The translations under genes and the position numbers were made by a program. Of a DNA stretch of 64,000 nucleotides, positions 56,304 through 64,000 are shown in pieces. The notes below the pieces were generated by a model. That model was not told the DNA's origin, ran no database searches, and was given only the letters and a program-made list of their open reading frames with translations. Every line of letters begins with the position of its first letter. The stretch's first letter is position 1. Source of the stretch: CAWGAJ01 sp963820545 (GTDB lineage: Bacteria > Planctomycetota > Planctomycetia > Pirellulales > Thermoguttaceae); assembly GCA_963820545.1 (NCBI GenBank), contig CAWGAJ010000002.1, positions 992,001-1,056,000 of the forward strand, written 5' to 3'.

Positions 56304-57037
56304 AACCAATTTGCGTCGAGGACAAATAATGGGGACATTCTACTTTTTGGTTAACAAAACAGACTTGACAAGGTAGTTTAGCGTCATGCCTAGAACAGCA
56401 CCCGGTGCCACGACCAACCTTCGGTCGGTGCCCGGCTCGCCCAGCAGTGTATTTCCGGCGATTGTCCACCGCCCACCGCCTACTTTTTTCTGAACCCCGA
56501 ACCCTTTCTCCCGTCCAACAATTGCCCTTTCCCATAAATCTAAAAATGACTGAAAAATCGCCAAAAAACCACAAAAAACAAATGATGATCAACTTACTAG
56601 TGCGCACTTTTTCTAGGTGTGTTTACACCTCGCGACCGTTGCATCTCTTTACACTGCAACCACTTACTTTTTTCTGAAAACTTTAAACCAATAACTTACG
56701 ACTTAATTCATTTTTCACCAATAATTCACTACGTAAGTTTCTCTGTCCAAAAATTCCAACTGCTTATCCAATAATCCACTTGCGCACCGCTTCACTCAAA
56801 ACGCAAAACATTTTTTCCTACTACTTAAGAGTGGGAAAAACTATCGCCGCAACTCCTTATTTTCCAATCCCTTACACAGCGACATTTTGGCCAAAAAACA
56901 AGAATCTCTTATAGTAGACCGAAAATTCCAAAACCACCCTCCAAATAATCTCCATTCTCGACAAAATGTGGCCAGGCACATGGGAAACCAATCGCCGCGA
57001 GATCCTTCGCTGCGCTCAGAATGCTATAAATAGTTCC
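56304..57037. other. 734-bp AT-rich spacer with repeats
   Basis: It holds a family B-type palindrome (GACCAACCTTCGGTCGGTGC, about 56411-56433) and a heptamer tract, then about 500 bases of AT-rich sequence with no supported gene. Confidence 0.5.
56461..56516. repeat. Heptamer repeat tract
   Basis: Units TGTCCAC, CGCCCAC, CGCCTAC then TGAACCC, CGAACCC, with a 7-bp period. Confidence 0.7.
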
Positions 57038-58045
57038 TTATTTTTCCGGGTCGGGAATTGCCGGGAAGATAGCATATCGCTCGATGGATTTCAGCAGACG
57101 GCAGGACGTCAGGTAATCGTCCCATTTATGAATCCGGCCTACGTCGCAGGAAAGATCGAGCAATTCGATTTTCTCATAGGCACCGCTGCCCGCCGGTCCG
57201 ACGTATCCCAAGGCCTCCGGTCCCCCGCGTCCATAGATTCTGGGATACCATTTGAGCACTGGATCGCGACTATTCCGGACGACTAGCATTGACTGAACTT
57301 GAGGAAGGGCCAGATTATACAGGCCGTCTGTTGCCAGGCTGTCATCATCCACTGCCGCGGCAACCATGAGGACACGAATAGGCGCGCTACGATTCTGGGC
57401 TTCCTGGGAAGAAAGGCTGTTTGCTAAAGTCCGACAGTCCACCTCGCCGCCCGCCAATAATTGCAGGCTTCCTAAAATGATCCGCGCGCCCATGCTGTAA
57501 CCTAGCAAACAAAGAGGCGCGTCTCGGCGGCGATGCTGCAAACACTCGGCCAGGTAAAAAGCTTGGGCGTCGCAGTAGCGGAATTTTAATTGCACGTCGG
57601 GGCGATGTCGCCGACACATGCGCTCGCTGGTCCAGGACCAGATAACCAGCCGAAACGGCCGGTCTTGGGCCGCTTTCAGCATCCGACAATAAATCGGCCA
57701 GGCAAAATCAATTGCCTCATCAGGGTCTACACGATTGCCATGGATGGCGATTGTCGTGGGCATGTCCGCGGCGTCGCTCTCATGGAACGACTCTTCGTCG
57801 GCCGGCTGCCATTGTTGATCGGGCGAAAGCCGCCAATAGCGGATATGCTTCAATCCGGAGAGCAAATCGCCTGAAAGCGGCGCCGAGCGCGTGCTGATAA
57901 GCCAGACCTGCTGTTGATCTTCGCCGCCGCGGATTTCCGTTCCGGAGAGGAGAAAAACCGCCGTCGCTGCGGCAAGCACCATCTTCATGGTCCGGTTTTT
58001 TCCCCTGACGGGCGCAATTCTCAGTTTTAAGAGTTGTTTTTTCAT
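57038..58045 (-). CDS. Alpha/beta hydrolase-like exported protein
   Basis: Predicted hydrolase of about 335 residues with an N-terminal hydrophobic stretch (MKMVLAAATAVFLLSG) that may be a signal peptide. The nucleophile elbow is LLGYSMGARIILGSL, and IAIHGNRVDPDEAIDF resembles an oxyanion region. The substrate is unknown. The ATG at 58045 is chosen with AGG upstream, but an ATG at 58069 or the internal MKMVLAA at 57988 are possible starts. Confidence 0.7.
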   Translation of the reverse strand: MKKQLLKLRIAPVRGKNRTMKMVLAAATAVFLLSGTEIRGGEDQQQVWLISTRSAPLSGDLLSGLKHIRYWRLSPDQQWQPADEESFHESDAADMPTTIAIHGNRVDPDEAIDFAWPIYCRMLKAAQDRPFRLVIWSWTSERMCRRHRPDVQLKFRYCDAQAFYLAECLQHRRRDAPLCLLGYSMGARIILGSLQLLAGGEVDCRTLANSLSSQEAQNRSAPIRVLMVAAAVDDDSLATDGLYNLALPQVQSMLVVRNSRDPVLKWYPRIYGRGGPEALGYVGPAGSGAYEKIELLDLSCDVGRIHKWDDYLTSCRLLKSIERYAIFPAIPDPEK

Positions 58046-58284
58046 AATAAACCTGGGACTGATAAGCATTTGATCTATTTTCCAATAAGAGAGCCAAAAA
58101 ACTCTTTTTATCCCTACTTCTTTCCCAATTGTAGCTTGTAATCAACACGTTAGGCCGGGAAAAGTCAACGGCCGGGTTTGCAAAAAACATCGCTGTTGCG
58201 TTTGCACATCATGGAACGTGATGTAGAGTTTCCTTGGCGACGACCTCGCTGGTAACGATACTGTTTCGATGGGAGAATCGAAAA

Positions 58285-58503
58285 ATGAAGAAGTTACTGA
58301 TTTTAACGACTATAGTGGTGCTAATCGGCGGTGCAGCGGGATGCCGTATCTGCGACTGGTTTCATCGCGGTCCGGCGTACCAACAATGTCCGCCGACGGT
58401 GATGTACAGCAACCCTTGCCCGACGGTTAGCACTTGCGATCCTTGTGCTGGTGCGCCGGTGATCACGCCTGGACCGGAGACCTATACGCCCACCACGCGT
58501 TAA
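58285..58503 (+). CDS. Small Cys-rich lipoprotein
   Basis: A 72-residue protein: hydrophobic start MKKLLILTTIVVLIGGAAGC with a lipobox-like end, then a short Pro/Cys-rich tail (CDWFHRGPAYQQCPP, CDPCAGAP). No known function. The ATG at 58285 is preferred to the longer upstream frame because it starts at the hydrophobic stretch with GGGAG nine bases upstream. Followed by a hairpin. Confidence 0.78.
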   Translation: MKKLLILTTIVVLIGGAAGCRICDWFHRGPAYQQCPPTVMYSNPCPTVSTCDPCAGAPVITPGPETYTPTTR

Positions 58504-58533
58504 ACGTGGTGAGTATTTGATGAAGAACGCAGA

Positions 58534-58570
58534 ACGAGGAACAGGGAATATTGTCCGCCTTGTTCCTCGT
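58534..58570 (+). terminator. Hairpin after the small lipoprotein gene
   Basis: Perfect 10-bp arms ACGAGGAACA and TGTTCCTCGT, 31 bases past the stop, followed by GGTGGGGTTTC; no long T run. Confidence 0.55.
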
Positions 58571-58743
58571 GGTGGGGTTTCTTCATGATGCCGAGAATTC
58601 TCTATTCAGGTACTGACGGTGTAAAAACAAATCCCTTTGCACCTCCCGGCATAGGAAGTTCATCGCGTGCCGGTTGCATCCTTCCCGATGTGGCCGGCCG
58701 CGATGAACGCGGATCTTCTCTGGAAACAATCCCGCCGCGCAGT

Positions 58744-59859
58744 TCAAGGAGTAACCTCGGAAAGACGGCGTTCCTCCAGCCAGCGGCGGAAACGTAAGAG
58801 CTGCGTGCGAAAACCAGCGGCGGGAAAATGGCTTAAGCGGATAATCGGCAGTAAGCGGTTCTGAAAATGCCGCTTGGATTCCAACGAGCCGATACCCATG
58901 TCATAAATGCGGTCGCCCCGCCGAGCGCTGTCTTCAAGTGTTTTCCAAAGCAGCACTGAGCCTAGTCCCGCCCGGGAGCGCTGGGCGTCGAAACCGCGAC
59001 GCAGTCCATATACATTGCCGCGATAATGATAACCATAGATGAACGCCGCCGGTTCATCGTTGAGCGTCAGCAGGCTCATGTCGATCGCTCCAGCCGCCGC
59101 GGCTGCGGCATGAAGTTCCCGCAAAAAACGCCGCACCGACTCGTGCGACATGGTGGTGCCATCGGTAGCCGCGGCCTGCCAACTTTGCCGGGCAATGGCC
59201 TCGCAGGCGTCGTACAGGTCCCAGTGTGGATTACCATCCCCTTGAGGCGTGCTTGCCGGCCGGCAGCGGAGGAAACTTACTCGCCCTTGTCGCGATAGTC
59301 GTTCCTCCGATTGTCGCATGCGCCGCAGCCAGATGCCTTTGCGACTGGCTAGATATTCGTCCCAGCCCGTGGAGAAATTGACCACCGCGGTTTGATTCCA
59401 GACCGTCTGATAAGCCTGGAAAGCGGCAGATCGCAAGGCAGTTTTGGCCTCTTGCGCATGGGTGCCCGGGGCACCGATCCAGCGCAGTTCGAGCATGTCC
59501 CAATTGTGCGGCGTACGACGAATATGTTCCATGGCGGTCCGCAGCGCTGCGCCAGGCTCAGGACCAATGGGCCCATAAAACGAGCCCCAATTGTCCAAAG
59601 GATAGGTCAACACCCGCAATGGGCCCACGCGGCTTTCTTCCAAACGCACCACCAAGGGCACGATTGCCACTGGTCGATTGTCCTCCATGACCAGTAAAGT
59701 CCGCAATATCTGGCCGGCGTGGAAATGCCTCCAATACGCCTCCAGCCACTCAAAAGACTGGAAAAACGTTGCTCCAGGCGTCTGGCTTAACAGTGCATCC
59801 CAGTCGGAACGAAAGTGTATGAGTTGCTCAAGGGCGTTAATTTCCAAGACAGAAGACAT
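58744..59859 (-). CDS. FemAB/BcsL-type acyltransferase-like protein
   Basis: A 371-residue protein of the GNAT-like group that includes CelD/BcsL (cellulose-associated acetyltransferase). The N-terminal FFQSFEWLEAYWRHF and the C-terminal GNAT half with PAAFIYGYHYRGNVYGLRRGFD and GLGSVLLWKTLEDSARRGDRIYDMG are characteristic. It probably modifies an extracellular sugar or peptide precursor in the cytoplasm. ATG at 59859, just before a heptamer tract. Divergent from the glycosylation genes at 60307 onward. Confidence 0.88.
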   Translation of the reverse strand: MSSVLEINALEQLIHFRSDWDALLSQTPGATFFQSFEWLEAYWRHFHAGQILRTLLVMEDNRPVAIVPLVVRLEESRVGPLRVLTYPLDNWGSFYGPIGPEPGAALRTAMEHIRRTPHNWDMLELRWIGAPGTHAQEAKTALRSAAFQAYQTVWNQTAVVNFSTGWDEYLASRKGIWLRRMRQSEERLSRQGRVSFLRCRPASTPQGDGNPHWDLYDACEAIARQSWQAAATDGTTMSHESVRRFLRELHAAAAAAGAIDMSLLTLNDEPAAFIYGYHYRGNVYGLRRGFDAQRSRAGLGSVLLWKTLEDSARRGDRIYDMGIGSLESKRHFQNRLLPIIRLSHFPAAGFRTQLLRFRRWLEERRLSEVTP

Positions 59860-59865
59860 GTTTTA

Positions 59866-59911
59866 ATAGGGATCAGGGATTGGGGAGTAGGGATTGGGTG
59901 TCAGGGATTGC
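59866..59911. repeat. Heptamer repeat tract
   Basis: Units AGGGATC, AGGGATT, GGGGAGT, AGGGATT, GGGTGTC, AGGGATT with a 7-bp period. Confidence 0.75.
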
Positions 59912-60019
59912 ATTGTTCATCACAAGCGTAGCTTACGTGGGAATAATATCCTTACCCCACGATCGACGGGTAGAAAATGAGTTTTCGATATGCTATCCTG
60001 AATGAAGCTGTCTCTTCCC

Positions 60020-60110
60020 CCCCGAGTTCCGCAAACATTTTCATTCATACTCGGGGCGAGACATGCCGGCCGCACTCGCCTCTCTGGAAGTTGGCTTTGC
60101 GGCCTTTTTT
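60020..60110 (+). terminator. Structured leader with intrinsic terminator
   Basis: Stem 1 CCCCGAGT/ACTCGGGG (60020-60056), stem 2 GGCGAG/CTCGCC (60055-60080) and stem 3 GGCCGCA/TGCGGCC (60068-60104) followed by TTTTTT. Stems 2 and 3 overlap and cannot form together, as in attenuators. The plus strand has no gene before it, so it is either a leader of the gene at 60307 or a small RNA terminator. Confidence 0.55.
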
Positions 60111-60306
60111 ATTTGCTTCTTTATTTGCATCTTGCCAACAACCATGGTCGTCTATTGCTCTGCCTCTGTAATCGTGCGTCTGCCGTCGTCTTCCAATTCT
60201 CCAGAGACGACGAAGTCGGCTGCTTCAGGCAGACTCATGTTGAGATTGTTTGCTGTGACTCTATTTGTTATGTTTATTGAGTTTCAGGAAAGTAAGGTTG
60301 TTTGAC

Positions 60307-61287
60307 ATGCAACCACCGGAAAATTTCGCGGAAGAGTCGCCCTTATGGAGTCGCTGGATCGGTCGCGCCGTGCTGGTGCTGACCGTAATGATGTGTCTTT
60401 ATCTCGCAGCGACGGTATGGGCCACGCGCGGCGAATTAATCAATGCCTTGGAACAACTTCCGCTGGCCGTGCTGCCCAATATCGTTGGGCTTGTGCTTGC
60501 CGGATGGATCCTTCGTGCATTGCGATGGCAATATTATGTACGGCTTTTGCGCTGGGATATCCCGCTGCATCATAGCATGTATGCATTCTTTGCGAGTTTT
60601 GCCTTCACGGCCACTCCCGGCAAGGCCGGTGAAGTGATAAAATCCGTGCTCTTGCGCACTCGTCATCAAGTGCCGCTGGCCGAGGGCGTCGGCGTCTTGC
60701 TCGTGGAAAGGCTCGGCGACCTGCTGGCCGTGATTATCATGGCCACGGGCGGGCTGGCCTTGCTGGCCGACGCGCTTATTTACTTCGTCATTTCCGTAAT
60801 ACTCGTGGGCGGAATGACGGTCTTCGTGAGCGTGCGAGCGATTTACGCGCCGATTCTTTCGCGGTTGGCAAGAATTCCCCAACTTTCGGGCACGGCGAAT
60901 AAATTGCTCCGGCTTTTCGACACTAGCCGCGCGCTTTTGCGTCCCTGGCCTTTCCTGCTGGGCGTGGGCGTCGCCATGATCGCCTGGAGCTTTGAGGGCT
61001 GGGCTTTTCACATTTTGCTGCAAGGTTTTGGCGTGCAGACGCAGCTCCTCACGGCGTGCTCGATTTATGGTGTGGCCACGCTCGTAGGCGCGCTTTCCGC
61101 GTTGCCGGGCGGAGTGGGGAGTTTCGAAGTGGTCATGGTTCTGCTGCTTACCCGGCTGGGCATGTCCGTGAAGGCGGCCACCCTGCCCGTGGTGGTGTTC
61201 CGCCTCTGTTCGCTCTGGCTGGGCAGCTTTTTTGGCTTGATTTTTATGCTAATATGGTTGTTCTCGGTGGCGCCAAAAAAACGGTAA
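60307..61287 (+). CDS. Lysylphosphatidylglycerol synthase-like/flippase-type membrane protein
   Basis: A 326-residue integral membrane protein of the UPF0104/AglD-like group (PF03706-type): about eight hydrophobic segments, with ATPGKAGEVIKSVLLR and GVLLVERLGDLLAV as the family core and LSALPGGVGSFEVVMVLLLT near the C terminus. Members are thought to move lipid-linked substrates. The ATG at 60307 (MQPPENF) is preferred to the upstream frame. First gene of a three-gene set with two glycosyltransferases (19-40 bases apart). Confidence 0.88.
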   Translation: MQPPENFAEESPLWSRWIGRAVLVLTVMMCLYLAATVWATRGELINALEQLPLAVLPNIVGLVLAGWILRALRWQYYVRLLRWDIPLHHSMYAFFASFAFTATPGKAGEVIKSVLLRTRHQVPLAEGVGVLLVERLGDLLAVIIMATGGLALLADALIYFVISVILVGGMTVFVSVRAIYAPILSRLARIPQLSGTANKLLRLFDTSRALLRPWPFLLGVGVAMIAWSFEGWAFHILLQGFGVQTQLLTACSIYGVATLVGALSALPGGVGSFEVVMVLLLTRLGMSVKAATLPVVVFRLCSLWLGSFFGLIFMLIWLFSVAPKKR

Positions 61288-61305
61288 TTTTCTAGGGAGC
61301 TTCCC

Positions 61306-62076
61306 ATGGATCTTTTTTTCCAAGTGGAAAATTTCGCATCGGCGTCGATCATCCTGCCGGTGATCAACGAAACCGTCTCGCTGCGGCAGACCGTGGATAT
61401 CATCCTTCGCGACGTCAAGGATCGCGTGCGGGAGTTGATAATCGTAATCTGCAAGCGCACCACGCCCGAAGCGATGGCGGTTATTAAAGATCTCCAGGCC
61501 GAACTTGGCGACCTGGTAGTGGTGATCGAGCAGAAGTTGCCGTTTTTAGGCGGCGCGCTCCGCGATGCCATCGACATAGCCCGCGGCAGCCACGTTATTA
61601 TCATGGGCAGCGACCTGGAAACCAATCCGAACGAAGTGGGCATGTTGATCGCCGAGGCGGAAAAAAATCCCTCGGCCGTTGTGACCACCTCGCGCTGGAT
61701 CAAAGGTGGAGAGTTCCACGGCTACTCGAAAATCAAGTTGATCTGCAACTGGATCTTCCAGCATTTTTTCTCCTTGCTGTACTTTACTCATCTGACCGAT
61801 ATGACCTTCGGTTTCCGGATTTTCCCCACGAAATTGGTCCAGGCCATCCGCTGGGAGGAAGTACGGCATCCCTTCAACCTGGAATCCGTAGTCAAGCCGC
61901 TGCGGCTGGGCGTAAAGGTTATCGAAATCCCATCGGTCTGGTATCCTCGCGTCGAAGGTGAATCGCAAAATCCGTTCTTTCGTAACTTTGCCTATTTCCG
62001 CACCGGCGTCAAAACGCGTTTTTGTAGCAAGAAGTCGCTGCTGAAAGGGCATGCCGCGCAGGGCGAACAGAAATAA
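61306..62076 (+). CDS. Family 2 glycosyltransferase
   Basis: A GT-A-type family 2 glycosyltransferase of 256 residues. The N-terminal nucleotide-binding strand SIILPVINETVSLRQTVDII, the GALRDAIDIARGSHVIIMGSDLET (DxD replaced by SDLET) and the DMTFGFRIFPTKL segment are visible. Acts on an unknown acceptor, probably a lipid-linked or surface glycan. GGGAGC lies before the ATG at 61306. Middle gene of the set. Confidence 0.85.
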   Translation: MDLFFQVENFASASIILPVINETVSLRQTVDIILRDVKDRVRELIIVICKRTTPEAMAVIKDLQAELGDLVVVIEQKLPFLGGALRDAIDIARGSHVIIMGSDLETNPNEVGMLIAEAEKNPSAVVTTSRWIKGGEFHGYSKIKLICNWIFQHFFSLLYFTHLTDMTFGFRIFPTKLVQAIRWEEVRHPFNLESVVKPLRLGVKVIEIPSVWYPRVEGESQNPFFRNFAYFRTGVKTRFCSKKSLLKGHAAQGEQK

Positions 62077-62115
62077 TCCATTCTCTCGACCGAGCCAATC
62101 AAGAGGTGTTTTTTT

Positions 62116-63030
62116 ATGAAAAAAGTCATCGTCTCCACCACCATCAATCCGCCCACCAAGGCGATCGAAGCCTTTCAAGCCATGCCGGACTGGGATCTGG
62201 TTGTAATTGGCGACAAGAAAACGCCCAGTGATTATCGTCTGAAACGCGGCGTCTATGTCACTCCCGAGGAACAGGAAAAATACGATCCCGCCCTTTCTGA
62301 AGCCATCGGCTGGAATAGTATTCAGCGCCGCAATTTCGGCTTCCTCTGGGCCAAAGACATGCACGCCGATATTGTGGCCGTGGTGGACGACGATAATATC
62401 CCTTTGCCGGGCTGGGGCCAGAATCTCCTTGTCGGCAAGGAGGTTGAGGTCGACTATTACGAAACCGATCTGCCGGCCTTTGATCCCATAGGCGCCACAA
62501 ACCATGGGCATTTATGGCATCGCGGCTATCCCCTCCAATTACTCCCTAAACGCGATTACAGTAAAAAAACGCGGCAGAAAGTCCGCGTCGATGTTCAAGC
62601 CGATTTTTGGGATGGGGATCCTGATATCGACGCCGTCTGCCGCATTATTTATGCTCCCGAGTGCAAATTCGACGCAGACCGGTTTCCCTTGGCCGCAAAT
62701 AAGATAGCGCCTTTCGACTCACAAAATACTTTTTTCAAAGGCGCGGCGCTAAAGGATTACTTTTTGTTCCCCCACGTGGGCCGCATGGACGACATCTGGG
62801 GAGGATACTACTTCCAAGCCAAGGGATATCAAGTCGTCTTCAATAAGCCGTCGGTGTATCAAGCCCGGAACGTGCACGATTTGATTCGCGACATGCGTCA
62901 GGAATACCTGGGCTATGAAAACAATCTCCAGATCGTGCAAGACGTTGCCCGCGATCCCGAGTCGATTCTGGCCTACATGTCCGGCCGCTCGGCCTGGGCA
63001 TTTCAGCTCTACCGCCGCCATTTCTCTTAA
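62116..63030 (+). CDS. STELLO-like glycosyltransferase family protein
   Basis: A 304-residue protein resembling STELLO/reversibly glycosylated polypeptide-type proteins: STTINPPTKAIEAFQAMPDW, VIGDKKTPSDY, then NSIQRRNFGFLWA and the metal-binding AVVDDDNIPLPGW. The N-terminal VSTTINPPT and DDD motif are the family signatures; in plants such proteins act in Golgi glycan synthesis. GAGGTG upstream of the ATG. Last gene of the set. Substrate unknown. Confidence 0.82.
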   Translation: MKKVIVSTTINPPTKAIEAFQAMPDWDLVVIGDKKTPSDYRLKRGVYVTPEEQEKYDPALSEAIGWNSIQRRNFGFLWAKDMHADIVAVVDDDNIPLPGWGQNLLVGKEVEVDYYETDLPAFDPIGATNHGHLWHRGYPLQLLPKRDYSKKTRQKVRVDVQADFWDGDPDIDAVCRIIYAPECKFDADRFPLAANKIAPFDSQNTFFKGAALKDYFLFPHVGRMDDIWGGYYFQAKGYQVVFNKPSVYQARNVHDLIRDMRQEYLGYENNLQIVQDVARDPESILAYMSGRSAWAFQLYRRHFS

Positions 63031-63060
63031 TGGTGAGTCTATTCTAAAATATTGAATATT

Positions 63061-63130
63061 GTTGGGATGAAAGTTGCACTGTCATCCCCAGTGTATTGCT
63101 TAGTGGTGACAGTACAACTGTTGCCCCAAC
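63061..63130. repeat. Long imperfect hairpin
   Basis: Arms GTTGGG/CCCAAC outside and GTTGCACTGTCA/TGACAGTACAAC inside form a stem-loop of 70 bases between two convergent genes; possibly a shared terminator. Confidence 0.6.
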
Positions 63131-63209
63131 GCACCGAATTAGCCTAGACGCAGTGCTACCATACCGCCTTAAACGCAATCGGTTCTAATAGTTTTTCGGT
63201 ACCGGGCGT

Positions 63210-63944
63210 TTAGCTTCCCCATTCCGAGGCAAAATTATCTTCAGGAGTCGGTTCCTCGGTAAGTGGAAGTGAAGGCGTCTGGGGAGATAATTCGGTAAGC
63301 ACATTAAAGCGGGCACGCTCGATGAGATCATTAACCATGCGCTGCACTTCGCTCACTGCTTCCACGGCGTTATCCAACAGCGCCTTGGCCTTGGGTTCGA
63401 AATAGTCCGCGTATTGATTCGTCAAGGTGGAACAGGAATGGGTGACTTTCTCCAGCGGCGTGTGCAAATCTTTTGCCACCACCCGGGCCAAGAGGCGCAG
63501 TTTTTTGGAAAACTGCTGTAATTCGTCGAATTGTTGTCGGTTCATGGTCAGCAGGCGGCGGTTTTCGGTGATTAAAGCGCGATGTTCAATGGCCTTGCGA
63601 ATGGTGATGGCCAATTGCACGTCGTCGCAGGGTTTGGTGAAGAAGTGATACACGCGGCCTTCGTTAATCGCGCGAAGGGCAAGAATGGTTGTCACGTTGC
63701 CGGTCAGCATGATGCGCATGGTATCGGGCACGTTTTCTGCGGCCCAGGCCAGCAGATCTCCACCTGAGATGCCGGGCATGAGTTCGTCGGCCACGATCAC
63801 ATCGACTTCACGTGTTTTCAGGATCCACATTGCCTCGTCGCCCGACTTGGCCGTTAGCAACTGATATGGCTGTTTCTTTAATGCCCGCACCAGGCCATAA
63901 AGTGTGTTGTCATCGTCGTCGACGATCAAAACAGTTGGTTTCAT
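63210..63944 (-). CDS. Receiver protein with degenerate histidine-kinase dimerisation domain
   Basis: Response regulator of 244 residues. The receiver (1-120) is complete: IVDDDDNTL, phosphoacceptor DVIVADELMPG, MLTGN and FFTKPCDD. It is followed by a coiled coil (125-160) and a HisKA-like helix pair: VVAKDLHTPLEKVTHSC, where the usual phospho-His (SHELRTPL) is replaced by Lys. No ATPase domain follows; the tail is Pro/Thr-rich. GGAG precedes the ATG at 63944. Output unknown. Confidence 0.85.
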   Translation of the reverse strand: MKPTVLIVDDDDNTLYGLVRALKKQPYQLLTAKSGDEAMWILKTREVDVIVADELMPGISGGDLLAWAAENVPDTMRIMLTGNVTTILALRAINEGRVYHFFTKPCDDVQLAITIRKAIEHRALITENRRLLTMNRQQFDELQQFSKKLRLLARVVAKDLHTPLEKVTHSCSTLTNQYADYFEPKAKALLDNAVEAVSEVQRMVNDLIERARFNVLTELSPQTPSLPLTEEPTPEDNFASEWGS

Positions 63945-64000
63945 GAAAAGATTCTCCTTGCACCCCGTTGAGAATCAACAATTTCCCGCGGCCCGCTTAT

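Larger units (their letters stand above)
53942..56320 (+). repeat. Tandem duplication unit (two copies of about 1.2 kb)
   Basis: Unit 1 (53942-55120) and unit 2 (55121-56312) each begin GCGTCGAG and hold a leader with identical ribosome binding site, one PEP-CTERM gene and a hairpin. A third GCGTCGAG at 56313-56320 marks the end, as expected for duplication by recombination between short repeats. Confidence 0.85.
59860..60306. other. Divergent spacer with heptamer tract and structured RNA signal
   Basis: The heptamer tract at 59866-59911 is followed by a set of alternative hairpins and a T run at 60020-60110 (listed separately). Small open frames near 59977-60305 lack motifs and ribosome binding sites. 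Confidence 0.5.

Noticed and set aside
56304..57037. Possible replication origin in the AT-rich spacer
   Set aside because: TTATCCAA-like words occur but no cluster of DnaA boxes (TTATCCACA) and no dnaA or dnaN gene nearby.
59977..60305. Overlapping small plus-strand frames of 64-92 codons
   Set aside because: They lie on the structured leader, have no ribosome binding site and no family motif.

Overview
The window looks like a chromosomal segment of a planctomycete (Planctomycetota, possibly a Pirellulales-like lineage; the rank is an inference). The pointers are several secreted proteins ending in a PEP-CTERM anchor, a dockerin-type repeat protein, a SpoVG carrying an embedded zinc ribbon next to ispE, a PurL with PurS-like domains at its N terminus, many small lineage-typical proteins, and a very heavy load of short palindromic and heptameric repeats, some lying in frame inside genes.

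Layout. 1-2.3 kb: greA and a subtilisin-like protease whose PEP-CTERM tail is out of frame. 2.5-12.5 kb: five tandem paralogues of a TMTC-like membrane protein (GT-C-type multi-spanning half plus 3-6 C-terminal TPRs); a sixth, frameshifted copy lies at 16.2-18.0 kb on the other strand. 12.7-14.3 kb: two PEP-CTERM proteins in one operon. 15-20 kb: HAD-like protein, DedA, branched-chain aminotransferase. 19.8-24.2 kb: lysS, a LolC/E-type permease and lolD on the minus strand. 24.4-32 kb: an NHL-repeat PEP-CTERM protein, then tyrA-purL-purQ, with purL and purQ separated by 1.3 kb of small accessory genes. 32-38.5 kb: beta-propeller protein, spoVG-ispE, a response regulator, a YdjY-like lipoprotein, an HD-GYP protein. 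38.8-41.7 kb: Flp pilin, a broken receiver domain, a 28-bp tandem repeat, tRNA-Pro and a RelE/HigA-like toxin-antitoxin pair. 41.7-47.4 kb: parB-parA with two parS sites, a DUF1015 protein, ahcY, trpF. 47.6-51.7 kb: a chain-length-determinant-like protein, an ExeA-like ATPase and a degenerate tyrosine-kinase-like ATPase, the trio that accompanies exosortase/PEP-CTERM exopolysaccharide loci. 51.7-53.3 kb: a c-di-GMP-I riboswitch with a small orphan protein, and a class IV aminotransferase. 54-56.3 kb: a tandem duplication of a PEP-CTERM gene. 57-64 kb: a hydrolase, a small lipoprotein, an acyltransferase-like protein, a three-gene envelope glycosylation set and a receiver-containing regulator.

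How the parts fit: the PEP-CTERM substrates, the exopolysaccharide trio, the glycosyltransferases and the c-di-GMP elements (riboswitch, HD-GYP protein) all point to a surface or matrix-forming lifestyle; no exosortase is in the window. The most notable sequence-level signal is repeat invasion of coding DNA: one palindromic family sits in frame in seven genes, purL carries three separate composite insertions and lysS a tandemly amplified one, and intergenic spacers are filled with degenerate 7-bp-period repeats resembling cyanobacterial STRR sequences.

Caution: nine genes carry single-base-type frameshifts, ten in all (eight deletion-type, two insertion-type, some in homopolymers). Conserved genes (parB, trpF, lolD) are among them, so sequencing or assembly error is a serious possibility. 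No database search was run; family names rest on recognised motifs.
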